Source of the DNA: Begonia masoniana
Taxonomy: Eukaryota; Streptophyta; Magnoliopsida; Cucurbitales; Begoniaceae
NCBI GenBank assembly: GCA_022432975.1
Contig: CM039509.1
Coordinates: 21,917,432-21,981,431 of the forward strand
Direction: 5' to 3'
DNA length: 64,000 bases
Numbering within the stretch: the first letter of the stretch is position 1; the number at the start of each line of letters is the position of its first letter. The position numbers and the translations under genes are program-made. This document shows, piece after piece, positions 35,281 to 47,627 of the stretch. Under the pieces are notes generated by a model that was not told where the DNA came from, did not search any database, and was given only the letters and a program-made list of their open reading frames with translations.

Positions 35281-36812
35281 TCTGAACCGCGGTCCTGACC
35301 TTATTTGGACCGCAATTAAATTTTTAAAGGGATGTGGTTCACTCTTAATTGGACTTTAAGTTGGGCCGCACTTCAGGCTTCTTTGGGCTGCGGTCCAATT
35401 TCTTTTGGGCTGATTTTTTGATATATTTTGGCCCACATTTGTGGCTAATTTACCTAATTAAAAAAGGGATATTTTAAGGAAAAAAAATTGGGAATTTAAT
35501 GGATGAAACTGAATTAATTATGAATTATTTTTTTTTTTGTAAAAATTGAGAGTTTTAGTTATGAAACTTCACCCAAAAATTAATATTAAATTAAATCGTG
35601 AGCTCTTAGATTTGAGTTTTTGGATTCGATTGGGCTTTAGACACTGGTAGGCCCACTTTGAGATAAGATTTATTCTCCATCTTATTTATTAATAATTATA
35701 TTTTGTAAAATAATTGATAAATCCCTTTTAATACTTTATTATAATGCATATATGGTTTTATGCACGTTTCTATTATCGTCATGGAAAACTTGTTTTAACT
35801 AGAGTGCAAGACAACTGACCGTGCCGTGTCCATGGACGCAAAACCTTAAACCTGATAAGCGTGTTTTATATGGTGTTGTTGATTGCTTGACATCACTGTT
35901 TTCATTTTATTACACAAGACATGATATGCACGAAGACCGCGAATGATTTCATTTTTATTCGATTTTTTTAAAATTGTTATTAATTGGTTAAATTAAACAT
36001 GAAAACTGAAAATAAATATATATTTATTGAGTTTAGTCGATTCACTCCAACGACAGGACACCTTTCAAGATCAATTGGATTTTCAGTTGCCGATTCAAAA
36101 GTAGACTCGGCTTGCAAATTCTCTAATGTAATATTTTACTAAGAAATTGTGTAATTCGAGAGGTTAAAAATTATTAGCAATTGTAAATCTTTTATTTATT
36201 TATTTTTTTCTAACACAATTGTTTATTTTCGAACATATATATCTTAGAAGTCACTAATGAACCTAAAATTTAGTTATTTTGGTTTGGACACTGATTTTTA
36301 ATTGTAAAAAAGTCTTCTACTTACTAATTTATTAAAATTAAGTATTAGGGTTGGACGGCTCAGTCCGATTTCTAGTTCAGGTTGTTTCTGATTTTGTCTC
36401 AGATCTTCTTTGGGATGTAACACAAAACAGACAATATTGTACTATGAGTACCGTGTGACTCCACATTGTGCATACAAAACTGCTTAGTAGTTTTTATTCT
36501 CTCTGAGTAGTGAATACTTTGGACACTCGCGTTGTTTGCTCAGTACTCAATCCAATTTCTTAAACAATGTATACTAACGAAATATAGATTGCTATGGACA
36601 AACGTCTAAAGGAAAGAGCTAGTGATGGGTGAATTCAGATGATCAAGTGGAGAAAGGGGGTTGGGTACTTGGTTTTTGGAGTGAAATTAAAAGTAACAAG
36701 ATATTCGTTACTTTGATTTCTCTTTCTGCTATTAAGCTCCAGAAGTGAAATATGAGAGCGAGATATGTTGTACTAAACTTTCACTTTGATAGTAAAATGA
36801 TTAATTTACATC
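35281..36812. other. A/T-rich spacer between the inverted arms, no gene seen
   Basis: Apart from a short cluster of GCGGTCC/GGACCGC words at 35288-35400, which suggests an old inverted-repeat element, I see no coding region, LTR ends or RNA gene here. The right part (36360-36800) is also unassigned. Confidence 0.4.
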
Positions 36813-36816
36813 TCAC

Positions 36817-37281
36817 AAACCGGGATACTTATTGAAGTCCAAAACGTGAGGAGTTTCTGTATGATAATCAGCAGCCATCTCCCAGAAGTGGTTTGCTATG
36901 TCAAAGGCAACAGGGTTGTAGCTAGAATACTCATAATCCTGAGACCAAAGTACGGAAACAGAACTATATATCACAATGCCAACGAAAAAATCCATAATTT
37001 ATTAGAATCCACCGTAGCAAAGAGCTGCATCTTAATCAAGTAATGTCTCTAGAAAAAATTCTTACATCAAAGGAAGGAAGCTTACAATTATGGTTATTGA
37101 TTTAGTCTCTTCGTCCAGCATTATATTGCCATATTATAAATCATTGTGACAGAATCCTACACGTCCAGTAGTTTCCGAGAGTTCCTTTTCCAATAAAGAA
37201 ATTTCAACTTCCATCGAATCCAAGCGAAACAGTTTAGCTTCTTCAGGGGAAGCGAATCTCTTGGCTGCACTTAGCCAAGTC
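36817..37281 (-). pseudogene. Choline kinase fragment, two exons, minus strand
   Basis: Exon 37086-37281 encodes TWLSAAKRFASPEEAKLFRL and the catalytic Brenner-type motif GFCHNDL followed by a stop and YGNIMLDEETKSITII. Exon 36817-36938 encodes [18 protein letters not shown] and on to KYPGL. In the family the stop position is Gln (CHNDLQYGN), so a CAA to TAA change is likely. Splice sites look normal (TTTTAG/G, ATT/GTAAG, CTCAG/G, GTGAGA). Upstream exons (ATP-binding half) and downstream exons are absent. It lies just left of Nudix exon 4 on the same strand. Choline kinase rather than ethanolamine kinase is the better match. Confidence 0.88.
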
Positions 37282-38586
37282 CTAAAAGATTGAATGATGC
37301 TATTTGTCAGTGAATAAAACATAGAAAGTAGTGATTGTGACAATTAATTTTAATAATTGTTATATAAAACGAATGAAATAATAGCATGGAATGTCTAAAA
37401 CTAGAGAACTATGAAAGTATATAGCTAATTGAACTTTGTCACATTTGCTTGCCTATTGCAATTTAGTAAAAAAAAACACTATGCTATATAGCATAATAAC
37501 AACTCTTTAGTAGAAGATTTAGTATATAAAAAAAGACAGTAATCATTAAGTAAAAGAGAAATTTGAGTAACTGACTAGTCCTCCGACTACTAAATGATCG
37601 AGCATTCCTGGATAAGTCTGCTTGGTTGCACTTCTTTTTCCTATCCATAAAAATTTCTCACCACCTTTTTCGACATAGCCATTCATGTGAATTCCATAAG
37701 CATGCTTGCATAAAGACATCATATATCAGACTTTATGATTTTGTTCACCATAAGCAATCTAAGTATTTTTCACCTTTTTTTACAATTTGATTAAACACGA
37801 GTAATTAACCAACAAAAGATTTTTCATGAATACAGCAACATTATCTGAATACAACCTCTTTGAAATACAATTTGAACAGAAATCCCAACTCAATGCCAGA
37901 GCTAGTTATGGTAAACAAGCTACTCATTTTGCAGTTTTCACATGCCTCAGACAAAAATCTAAGTAAAAGACTTGAAACATTTGTTCTACAAGAATTTTTC
38001 TACAGGAAACAGAAAATTTACAAACCGTGAGGAAAAAGAGTATTCACACCTTTATTCCAAAATAAGGAGCTGCTGCACGTTCAAGGGAGAAAAATATTGG
38101 TGCACCTAATGATGAAGTCACAGGGTATAGCTGATTGAATTCAACGAAACCCATGGTCAACCAATCTAGGAAGTTCTCATCCCACAATATCTAATCTTTA
38201 TCCCACACATAGAAGAATGAAAATTTTGGTTACACAAAGGGAGAAACAGTCTATACTTATGCAAGGATGAGATTCAATCAAATAGCTAGCACAACAGTAC
38301 CTCATTTCTAATACCTGGAATGTGTTCCTCACCCAAGCATGAGATTACATCTCCAACTGCACGACTCCTATCTTCAGGTGTCCCCAGCAATGGATGTAAT
38401 GTCACGTGGCTACTAATGGAAGAATTAGTCTCATAAAAGAACACAAATACATCTTGAAACTGCTTTAGATGTTTTGCAAAACTGTGTGAATCAGAAATGA
38501 GATGATAAATGCATCCCTTGAAATCACTCAATAACGTAAACTTACTTTAAAAACATATTCAAAAGCGAAATATTAAGTGAAGAAAC

Positions 38587-40654
38587 ATGATACTTGAACC
38601 AAATCATCCAATTTAAAGGTAGAATTACAATTTTCAAAAGTGGATAACGTATTTAAGGAAAGAGGGTTGGGTTTAATGCACTGTAGCCGCCACCATTTCA
38701 TACTTTTTCCTCTTTGGGTTATTCAGCTCGAGCAGTCAAGCTCTCTAGGCGATTTTCCCCGCCCGATTCTCCTTCAACCTAGGTAAGTTTTCCTCATTTC
38801 TTTTATGATATAGCGGTTAGATACTGGAGGGAATACAATGTGAGGATTTTAAGGATGCTGTGAATGAGAGTAGGTTCGGGTTTTGGTGATAAATAGGAAT
38901 GCACGAGAAACAGAGTTTCAAACTAGATTCCTTAAACTTTTGGTCGACTTTCTGGTGTTCTATTATGATTATAGGTGAGCGAGCTTCTAAGGTAGCTTAC
39001 AGCCGAGCGATTTCCAGGAGACCAGGTATGTGAAGTTTGCTTGTACCTTCGGGCCTACATCACAAAACATTAGGATTATGTTTACTTGAATGTGTCTATA
39101 TGTCATGCATCATATTTTAAAAGTATACAAAAATGAATTTGAATGCATGTTGGCATGGTAAGAAATGAACATTATGAAACAGCTGTGTGAATCAAATTTA
39201 CTGTTAAGGGAAATAATCCACCCCTTAATGAGACAGTGGATATTTAGACTTTGGGAAATTTGATCCGCTTCCCATCGAACAGGGGGATCTGAAACAGCTA
39301 TGTGAATCAGATTTACTGTTAAGGGAAATAATCCGCCCCTTAAAGAGACAGTGGATATTTATACTTTGGGAGAGTTGATCCAACTCCCAATTTCACAGGG
39401 GGATCTGAACAGAAACGATGCATGAACAACTGAGATGAGAAAGTAGAAATTGCATGTTTAGGAATTCATATTTCAGCATTTCATTTCATTACTGCTTTAC
39501 TTACTTAGCAATAGGCTAATAGATGAGTTTTGTCATGTAGGTGAAGAACTGACAGCAGGTGTGTTTACTGAGTTTGCTGAGGACTAGACTGGTTGGAGGA
39601 GTGCAACTATGCAACATTCTGGCAGTTGATGGGGCGGTTTAACTGATGTCAGTTGGTGTAAAGGTTTAGTTGACAATGTTTCAATTTAAATATGTTAAAT
39701 TTTCATGACAGTAGTAGTTTTAATGTTTCTGAACTCATTTTGAGATTTTCTTTCAGACAAGTATACTCTGTTGGTGTTATTACTGGTTTTTACTAAATGA
39801 TGGAGTTGTGTCCGAATTTAAGTGGTTTTGAATGAATTTTAGAAAATTGCCCAAGTTCTTCTGGTAGTCGGAGTTTTCTTCGATAGAGTGAAATTGTTGC
39901 TATGCTGTTTTCGTTGAGTATTTTTGATCTATCGGTAGATGATGTCTATCGGCAGATGTTGAGTTGTTGTTCTGTTGTCTATCGGAAGATGTCTTCAGTA
40001 AAGCCATCGGATGACGTCTTCAGTAAAGTCATCGGATAATGTCTTTAGTGGAAGCCATCGAAAGATATAAGTAGAAAATTTTGTAGTTTAGTGATCGGTG
40101 GATGTCGTGTGTTTAACCTACCGGATGATGTAGTAGAAGTTTTGTCGTTTAGTGATCGGTGGATGTCGTGTGTTAAACCTACCGGATGATGTAGTAGAAA
40201 ATTTGTCGTTTAGTGATCGGTATATGTAGCTTGTTCTATCGGAAGACGAGAGTAAAAGCTTTGTCGTCTTGTGGTCGGCAGAGGCTAGGTGAATGAATCA
40301 TCCGGCTGACGTCATCGGTGGAAGCCTTCGGTTTTGTTTCTTCCCTTTTCGTTGACTTTGTTCAGCGGAAGATGTGTTTGACTTTTATAAACTTTAAGTA
40401 TTTCACGCCTAAGCCTTCATCTATTCCTGCCGAATTATTTTCTTAATATTTCAATTGATTACTCAAACACTGTTTTATGGTTTTGCTTAACTTTGCTTTG
40501 CTCAAAGATTTTCTGATGCAAGTTTTTTTTTTATGTTTTTAGCAAACGTTCAAATTTGACTTTCGAACGAAGTTTTAAATTTGGTCCGGAATTCTCTTAG
40601 TTATGTTCAGGTTTATGAGTAACAAACCGGGTTCAGAAAACTCGGGGCGTTACA
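38587..40654 (+). mobile_element. Element D, 5' LTR (internally deleted near its start)
   Basis: Ends CTCGGGGCGTTACA. GAAAC at 38582-38586 matches GAAAC at 49737-49741, supporting the element boundaries. Compared with the 3' LTR, roughly 70-100 bp are missing near the start: TGATACTTGAACC replaces the longer TGTAACACCCGG..GAACC start. It carries CAG/GTATGT (donor at 39026), the module TAG (39538-39540) with an 18-nt stretch and GT (39559), and repeats of about 62 bp with TACCGGATGATGTAGTAG (40060-40260). Confidence 0.88.
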
Positions 40655-40657
40655 GTG

Positions 40658-40670
40658 TGGTATCAGAGAC
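40658..40670 (+). other. Primer binding site of element D
   Basis: TGGTATCAGAGAC lies three bases after the 5' LTR, a near-perfect initiator-methionine tRNA complement. Confidence 0.9.
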
Positions 40671-40809
40671 ATTCAGTTAAACCGTTCAAAAGATTACTCA
40701 TCAGTACCAATCGTTGCATGGAAGCACTTCAACAACTGTAAGTGTTTATGTTCACCCTAGTTAATAGATATTTAAGAGTTTAATTAACCCTGTACAAAAA
40801 TTTAATACA

Positions 40810-43800
40810 ATGGCCAGACGCCCAGGGAGACCTAGAGTGCCAAGAGAAATGCCAGATGTGAGAGGTGAAGAGGAGCCTAGTGAGATTAGGCAGCGGACAG
40901 ATTTAGTGCGTCAGGAAACTGATTTAGTGCGCCAACAGTCTGACCAACTAGGAGTACTGTTGAACCGAGAGTTACAAGGAAGTGCCAACTCAAGTTCTAG
41001 CAATGAACATTCTGGAGATAGATTCCGGAGACTAAGACCACCCACGTTTGATGGACAGTCATCTGATCCAGTTATTTCTGAAGGATGGCTTAGAAAGATT
41101 AAGAGTATGTTTAGGTGTGCCAACATAGGAGAAGGAGACAAGGTCACGTTGGCAACATTTCACTTGGCTGGTGAAGCTCAACTCTGGTGGGAAACAATAG
41201 AGACCACCACTGATGTTTTGGTGATGCCTTGGTCACAATTCAAGGACATTTTCTATGAGAAGTATTTTAACAGCACGGTCCAAACTACGAAGAAATTGGA
41301 GTTTCTGAACTTGAAGCAGACAAGGTCTGTGGCCGAGTACAGTAGGCAATTTGAGTCCTTGTCCAGGTTTGCTGGACATTTTGCTCACAAGGACGAGGAT
41401 AAAGTGTTCAAATTTGTGCATGGACTGAAGCCAGAAATCTACCGAGGGGTTAAATTTTGTGGTATTAAAGGCTTGACATTAAGTGAGGTTGTGTCCACTG
41501 CTCTGGAAGTGGAAGAAGCTGAAAAGAAGTGTGCTGGACCAAAGGAGGTCCCACAAAGGTTTATCCAGCCACACCAACAAAGAGGAACGAAGAGGCCAAG
41601 TGAGGGCCAAAACAGCCAAGGAACAGGAGGGAAGGTACATAATGTCAGGAAATTTCCCCAGTGTCCTAAGTGTTTGAAGAACCACCCGGGCGAATGCAGA
41701 CTGGGATTTGGGAAGTGTTTCAACTGTGAGGAAGTTGGACACACGTTCAAAGAATGCTCGAAGCCTAGAATTACCAGATGCTACAATTGTAACAAGGTTG
41801 GCCACATTAGCAGAGATTGTCCAATTCCTAAGAGTGGCCCTGCTATGATTAAATCGAGGATATTCTCCATGATGGAGTCGGGTGATGAAGACCAGCCTGC
41901 TGTGGTGTCAGGTACTATATTGATCAACTCTGTGCCTGCTTTTACTTTAATAGATTATGGTGCAACGCATTCGTTTATAGCATATGCATTTGCTGTTAAG
42001 TTAGATGTACAGTTCGCCCATTCCATGCATGTGTTTAATGTTGCATTACCCTCTGGTGAACGCATGCACTCTAACCAAGTGATGCTTGACAGTGATGTGT
42101 TAGTAGGGAACGTAAGTTTACCTGCTGATCTTATTATTATAGATATAATGGGATTTGATGTAATCCTAGGAATGGAATGGTTGTTTAAACATCACGCCAC
42201 AATTGATTGTAGGACTGGAATAGTTAGCTTCCTCCCCCTGGTAATTTGAAACATACCTTTCAAGCTTCAAAGAAGAGTAAGGAAATGTCTGTGATGACTT
42301 CTACTAACACTAGACCTTCCCTATGTGGAGAGTATTTGTACTTCTTAGCTAGTGTTTTAGACACACAACTTGTAGGAAAAGAAAATCCTCAAAATGTCAT
42401 AATTGTCCAAAACTTTCCCGAAGTATTTCTAGATGACCTTTCTAGTTTACCACCAGATAGGGAAATTTAATTTGTTGTAGATGTTTACCCTGGCGCCGAG
42501 CCTGTGTCTAAAAATCCATATAGACTAGCACCTACAGAACTTAAGGAATTGAAGAAACAGTTGGAGGATTTATTAGAGAAAGGGTTCATACGCCCTAGCT
42601 TTTCACCGTGGGGTGCACTTGTCCTTTTTGTCAAAAAGAAAGATGGATCAATGCGTATGTGCATTGATTATAGAGAATTGAATAAGTTAACTGTCAAGAA
42701 CAAGTATCCATTACCAAGGATTGATGATTTATTCGACCAACTTAATGGTGCAAGAGTTTTCTCTAAGATTGACCTGAGGTCCGGTTATTACCAGTTGAAG
42801 GTTAAATCTGAAGATATCCCAAAGACTGCCTTTCGCACAAGGTATGGACATTATGAGTTTTTGGTTATGTCCTTTGGATTGACAAATGCACCAGCAGCCT
42901 TTATGGATCTTATGAATAGGGTGTTTCATGAACACTTGGATAAGTTTGTCATAGTGTTTATCGATGATATTTTAATCTATTCTCGTTCCAAGGATGAGCA
43001 TGCTAGGCACCTAACCTTGGTGTTGGAAGTATTGAAACAGCACCAACTATACGCCTAATTTTCTAAGTGTGAATTTTGGTTGGACTAAGTTCACTTTTTA
43101 GGACATGTCATCTATGGGGATGGAATATCTGTCGATCCAGCTAAGGTTCAAGCAGTTAAGGAATGGCCCCAACCGAGGAACGCTACAGATATCAGGAGTT
43201 TTCTTGGACTTGTAGGGTATTATAGAAAGTTCATTGAAGGATTTTCGAAGATTGCTACACCCCTTACTAAGTTAACAAGGAAAAATGTGAAGTATATATG
43301 GACTGATGAATGTGAGCATAGTTTCCAGACCTTGAAACAGAAACTGACCAATGCTCCAATTTTAACCCTTCCAGTTGATGGTGGAAAATTTAGTATTTAT
43401 TGTGATGCTTCCAAAATTGGTCTTGGTTGTGTGTTAATGCAGGATGGTAAAGTAATAGCTTATGCCTCTAGACAGTTGAAAACACATGAGAAGAATTACC
43501 CTACACATGATTTAGAATTAGCTGCAGTGGTATTTGCACTTAAGATTTAGAGGCATTACTTGTATGGACAATCTTGCGAGATATTTTCAGATCATAAGAG
43601 TCTAAAGTATATTTTCACATAGAAGGAACTAAACATGAGGCAACATCGATGGTTGGAATTTGTAAAGGACTATGATTTCGATATTAAATATCATCCCGGC
43701 AAAGCAAATGTTGTGGCAGATGCTTTGAGTAGAGTAACAACACCAACCCCAACTATGATTTTCAATATACCGTTAGCCTTAGAGTCAGAAATCCAAAAAA

Positions 43801-45282
43801 TTAATCTAGAAGCAGTATCCAGTGTATCAACTGTACTTTCAGCCATAACCTTAAAGCCTACCATTCTAGAGAAAATAAAGGAAGCATAAACGAATGATGA
43901 TGAGTGTAACAAGTACAAGTTAAGCATTGATTCTATGGACAAATCATATTTTAACCATTCTGCCGATGGAATCCTTAAGTTTAGAAATAGATGGTTTGTT
44001 CCTGCCATTAAAGAACTTCGTGACGAGATTCTTTCTGAAGCACACTCTTCCAGGTTCTCTGTTCACCCTGGGAGTACAAAGATGTACAAGGATCTTAAAC
44101 AGCATTATTGGTGGCCAGGTATGAAACGAAGTGTGACAGAATATGTAGGATTGTGTTTGTGTTGTCAGCAGATTAAGGCCAAGCATTAGAGACCCTCAGG
44201 AACATTGCAACCTTTACCAGTTCCTGAATGAAAATAGGAACAAATAACGATGGACTTTGTTGTGGGATTGCCTAGAACAGCAAAAAGACATGATGCAATT
44301 TGGTTGATAGTTGATCGTCTAACCAAGTCTGCCCACTTTCTGCCAATGAGAATGACTTACTCGATGGATCAGCTTGCTGAGTTGTATGTGCATGAAGTTG
44401 TTAGACTGCATGGAGTTCCAAGCACTATAGTTTCAGACCGAGACTCTAGATTTACTTTTAAGTTTTGGAAAAGTTTGCACAAGGCTATGAGAACACAGCT
44501 TAGCTTTAGCACAACTTTTCACCCTCAGACAGATGGACAATCCGAAAGAACCATCCAAACATTAGAAGATATGCTCTGTGCCTGTATATTGGATTTTCAA
44601 GGATCTTGGAGTAAATATTTATCATTGGTGGAGTTTTCCTATAACAACAGTTTTCAGGCAACAATAGGAATGACACCGTATGAAGCATTGTATGGACGAA
44701 AATGCAGATCACCTTTGTACTGGGATGAAGTTGGTGAAGCACAGTTGCTTGGTCCTGACATTGTGCAACAAACTGTTGAGAAGGTTGCTCTCATCTGACA
44801 GAGAATTTTGGCAGCTCAGAGCCGACAGAAAAGTTATGCAGATTGCAGGCGTAGAGAATTGGAATTTGTGATAGGTGATGAAGTTTTTCTCAAGGTGTCA
44901 CCATTCAAAGGAGTTGTGAGATTTGGGAAGAGAGGAAAGTTGAACCCCAGATTTATTGGACCATTCTCAATCTTGAAAAGGATTGGGAAGACAGCTTACC
45001 AGTTACAGCTACCAACCTCTATGGAAGGAATCCATAATGTGTTCCATGTTGAAGAAGTGTGTAAGAGATACATCTCAGATTGTGGAACAGCAGAGTATCG
45101 AAATTCATCCTACTCTTACCTATGAGGAGAAACCAGTAAGAATCTTGGATTATGCAGTGAAGGTATTGCGCAACAAAGAGGTTCCACTAGTGAAAGTGTT
45201 ATGGAACAACCAGAACATAGAGGAAACAACTTGGGAGCGCCAGCAAGACATGATAGACCAACATCCGGAATTATTCAGGTAA
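40810..45282 (+). pseudogene. Element D gag-pol polyprotein (Tekay/Del-like), decayed
   Basis: The gag frame is open from ATG 40810 to 42249 (479 codons). It has the retrotransposon gag domain, two zinc knuckles (CFNCEEVGHTFKEC and CYNCNKVGHISRDC) and a protease (LIDYGATHSF, where D-T-G has become D-Y-G). A frameshift near 42235 leads to the RT frame, where the catalytic [10 protein letters not shown] is intact (near 42957-42986). RNase H (about 43380-43730) and integrase follow, with the HHCC zinc region at 43935-44189 and core at 44250-44740. In-frame stops are at 42468, 43056, 43548, 43887, 44187 and 44796, with a second frameshift near 45045. The tail (EKPVRILDYAVKVLRNKEVP) matches element A's chromodomain-like end. 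It is younger or better kept than element A. Confidence 0.95.
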
Positions 45283-45307
45283 TGAATTTTGAGAACAAAA
45301 TTCTTTT

Positions 45308-45320
45308 AAGGAGGGTAGAT
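45308..45320 (+). other. Polypurine tract of element D
   Basis: AAGGAGGGTAGAT immediately precedes the 3' LTR start TGTAACACCCGG. Confidence 0.75.
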
Positions 45321-45355
45321 TGTAACACCCGGTTCTATCGAACCAGCTCTCTTTT

Positions 45356-47627
45356 TGTAACACCCGACAACTTCAACCAGGTGACTCCCTAACTGTATTA
45401 ACGGTCATGAACATTCAATCTTCACGGTTTAGAGTTTTTTACCAAGAATAATTAATTTCATGTGGATTTAAACTAGGTTGGGTGGCAAAGTTGTAATAAT
45501 GGAGGGTGATGACCAATATATAAAGAAAAAGGAAATGTTTTAAACCTCACTTAAAGCACTGTAGCCGACACCTTCCTTTTCGGCGATTTCTTCTCTCCCG
45601 AGCTCTTGCTCTCTTCGACAATCGGTTTTCTCTGCCACTACTCGACTACTCTGTGCCCGAGGTAAGCAATAGACAACGTAGCTATCTGTTAGTTTGTTAG
45701 CCCTGTTTTCTACTCGGCATTGGAGTTTTGGATCTTCCAATGGCCGACTAGTAATAAGGACATTTGAAATCTGAGAGTGGGAATGACTCTTAGCTATTAG
45801 ACCCTAGGATGACTTGTGAGTAGAACTTTTAGGATTTTGTTTTAACTACTGTAATGTAAATGTTTTAGGTAAAGAAGTCTGAGGAAAAGGAGCTCTCATT
45901 GCTAAGGACACCAGATAAGTGAATGTGTAGGTTTCTCGGTCATTAGGACCCTACATCAAAGGATCCTAGGTAGAAACTCATATGATGAATAGAAGTTTCC
46001 CTCATGTTACTGTCTATTGTTTATGCCGATGATTAGCTCAGTGGTAAAGTTTCATGTCGAATGGTACTCAGTTCTGTAGCTTGATGATTTAAGAATTTTC
46101 ATGTTCATGCATCATGAATGTTTTATGCATATGAAAATGTTTTATGAGCATGTCTTCGCATGAACAAGATAAGAATATAAAACTTATGCAACGTGAATTA
46201 GGAGAGGGTTGGGGGCGGTTTGGCGTATGTCACTGTCCAAAAGAAGGACCATGATACGACCCGCAAGGGAACTATGTGCACTCTCACTGTCAAACCCTCT
46301 TTACCGGCACAAATTCTCTCTTAATCCACACAACTTAAATGAAGAATATGATCAATGTCTATGAATGATGAATATGATCAATGATTATGAATGATGAATA
46401 TGATCAATGACTATGAATGATGAATATGATCAATGACTATGATTGATGAATATGATCTATGACTATGAATGATGATTACGAGCAAAGATATGAACAAGAA
46501 AATACTTATGAGCATGTGATTTTCCAAATTACACATTCATGCATCCATGTTAGTGTTGCATTCCTTACTAAGCATTAGGCTTATAGTTTAAACCTTATGA
46601 TGTAGGTGACGAGTTTTCAGGTGAGGATCTCAAGGTTAATGAGGATGTCTAAGCTTGGTTGCTGGAAGGTGTACAGGGTGCAATTCTGTGGCTGGCTGGC
46701 AAATGAGACCCCGGGTTAATGTTTTATGATTTTAGTTAAGACAATGAATATAGTAGGTTGAGTAGGATGAGTCTACCTTATAACATTGAATCTTTTGAAG
46801 TTGTCTGTTGTTCTCTGAATCTGGGGATAATTTTAAGGATCATCGAATGGTCTGTTTGTTTAAGTCTTCTGCTATATGAATTCTGGATGAGTCTATAATT
46901 CTTACTCATTAAGGTTTATAGTTACCAAGTTAAGATTTGAGTGAGTTGTGGTATTTTCTATTGGATGAAGTTGGTTGATGATTACAGTGTTTTACTACCG
47001 TATGATGGAGGCTGGATGAGGCAATCATCCTGCTGACGTCATCGACGGATGTCAAATGATGGAAGTTGAACGATTGAGTCTTCCGGATGACGTCACCGGA
47101 AGATGTAGTATGTTTCCTCGCCGGATGATGTAAATGGTATTTTGTCGTCTAGCGTTCAGTGGATGAAGCGTATTCCTTCACCAGATGATGTAAATGGAAT
47201 TTTGTTGTCTAGCGTTAGGTGGATGAAGCGTATTCCTTCACCGGATGATGTAAATGGTATTTTGTCGTCTAGCGTTCGGTGGATGGAGCGTATTCCTTCA
47301 CCGGATGATGTAAATGGTATTTTGTCGTCTAGTGTTCGGTGGATGAAGTGTAATTCTTCACCGGATGATGTAGATGTTAAATTGTCGTGTAGTGACCGGA
47401 TGATGTGAGTATTTTCTTATTGTTTAATGTTCAGGTAATGTTTTAAATCAGTCACGTGAAGCACACATGACCACCGGTTGATGTAAGTTTATTTCTTTGT
47501 TGGCAGACCCAGTTTAAGAGATGTTCAAAAAAAAATATATTGCCGAAAATGAATTGAGTGTGAGTAATAAGAATTAAATGATTAAGAAAGATATGGATTA
47601 TGTGACGATCCCTCCCGGGTCGTTACA
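45356..47627 (+). mobile_element. Solo LTR (2272 bp) nested in element D's 3' LTR
   Basis: It runs TGTAACACCCGAC to CCCGGGTCGTTACA, flanked by CTTTT (45351-45355 and 47628-47632). It is related to element A's LTR (start, TATA box at 45517-45525, GGGTTGGGGGCGGTTTGGCG block near 46206). The CAG donor is changed to CAG/ATAAGT near 45912. The module TAG is at 46603-46605, with a 15-nt stretch and GT at 46621. Repeats of about 27 bp with GAATATGATCAATGACTAT are at 46339-46480. Confidence 0.93.
47141..47400 (+). repeat. 60-bp tandem repeat in the solo LTR
   Basis: Four to five copies of a unit containing TTGTCGTCTAGCGTTCGGTG, GATGAAGCGTATTCCTTCAC and CGGATGATGTAAATGG. The array keeps one frame open by chance, giving an 88-codon repetitive frame that I do not regard as a gene. 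Confidence 0.92.

Noticed and set aside
35089..36995. A complete small gene encoded by the 61-codon frame seen on both strands (35095-35280 and 36813-36995)
   Set aside because: The frame is an intron-exon readthrough of a choline-kinase exon present twice as an inverted duplication.
37576..38531. Helitron capture of the Nudix and choline-kinase fragments
   Set aside because: Same-strand, intron-bearing fragments fit, but I found no convincing TC start or hairpin-CTRR end, and Nudix exon 1 lies in the expected upstream place once element D is removed.
47142..47408. Repetitive 88-codon plus-strand frame (RWMKRIPSPDDVNG repeats)
   Set aside because: The 60-bp tandem repeat of the LTR has a unit divisible by three, so the frame stays open without selection.
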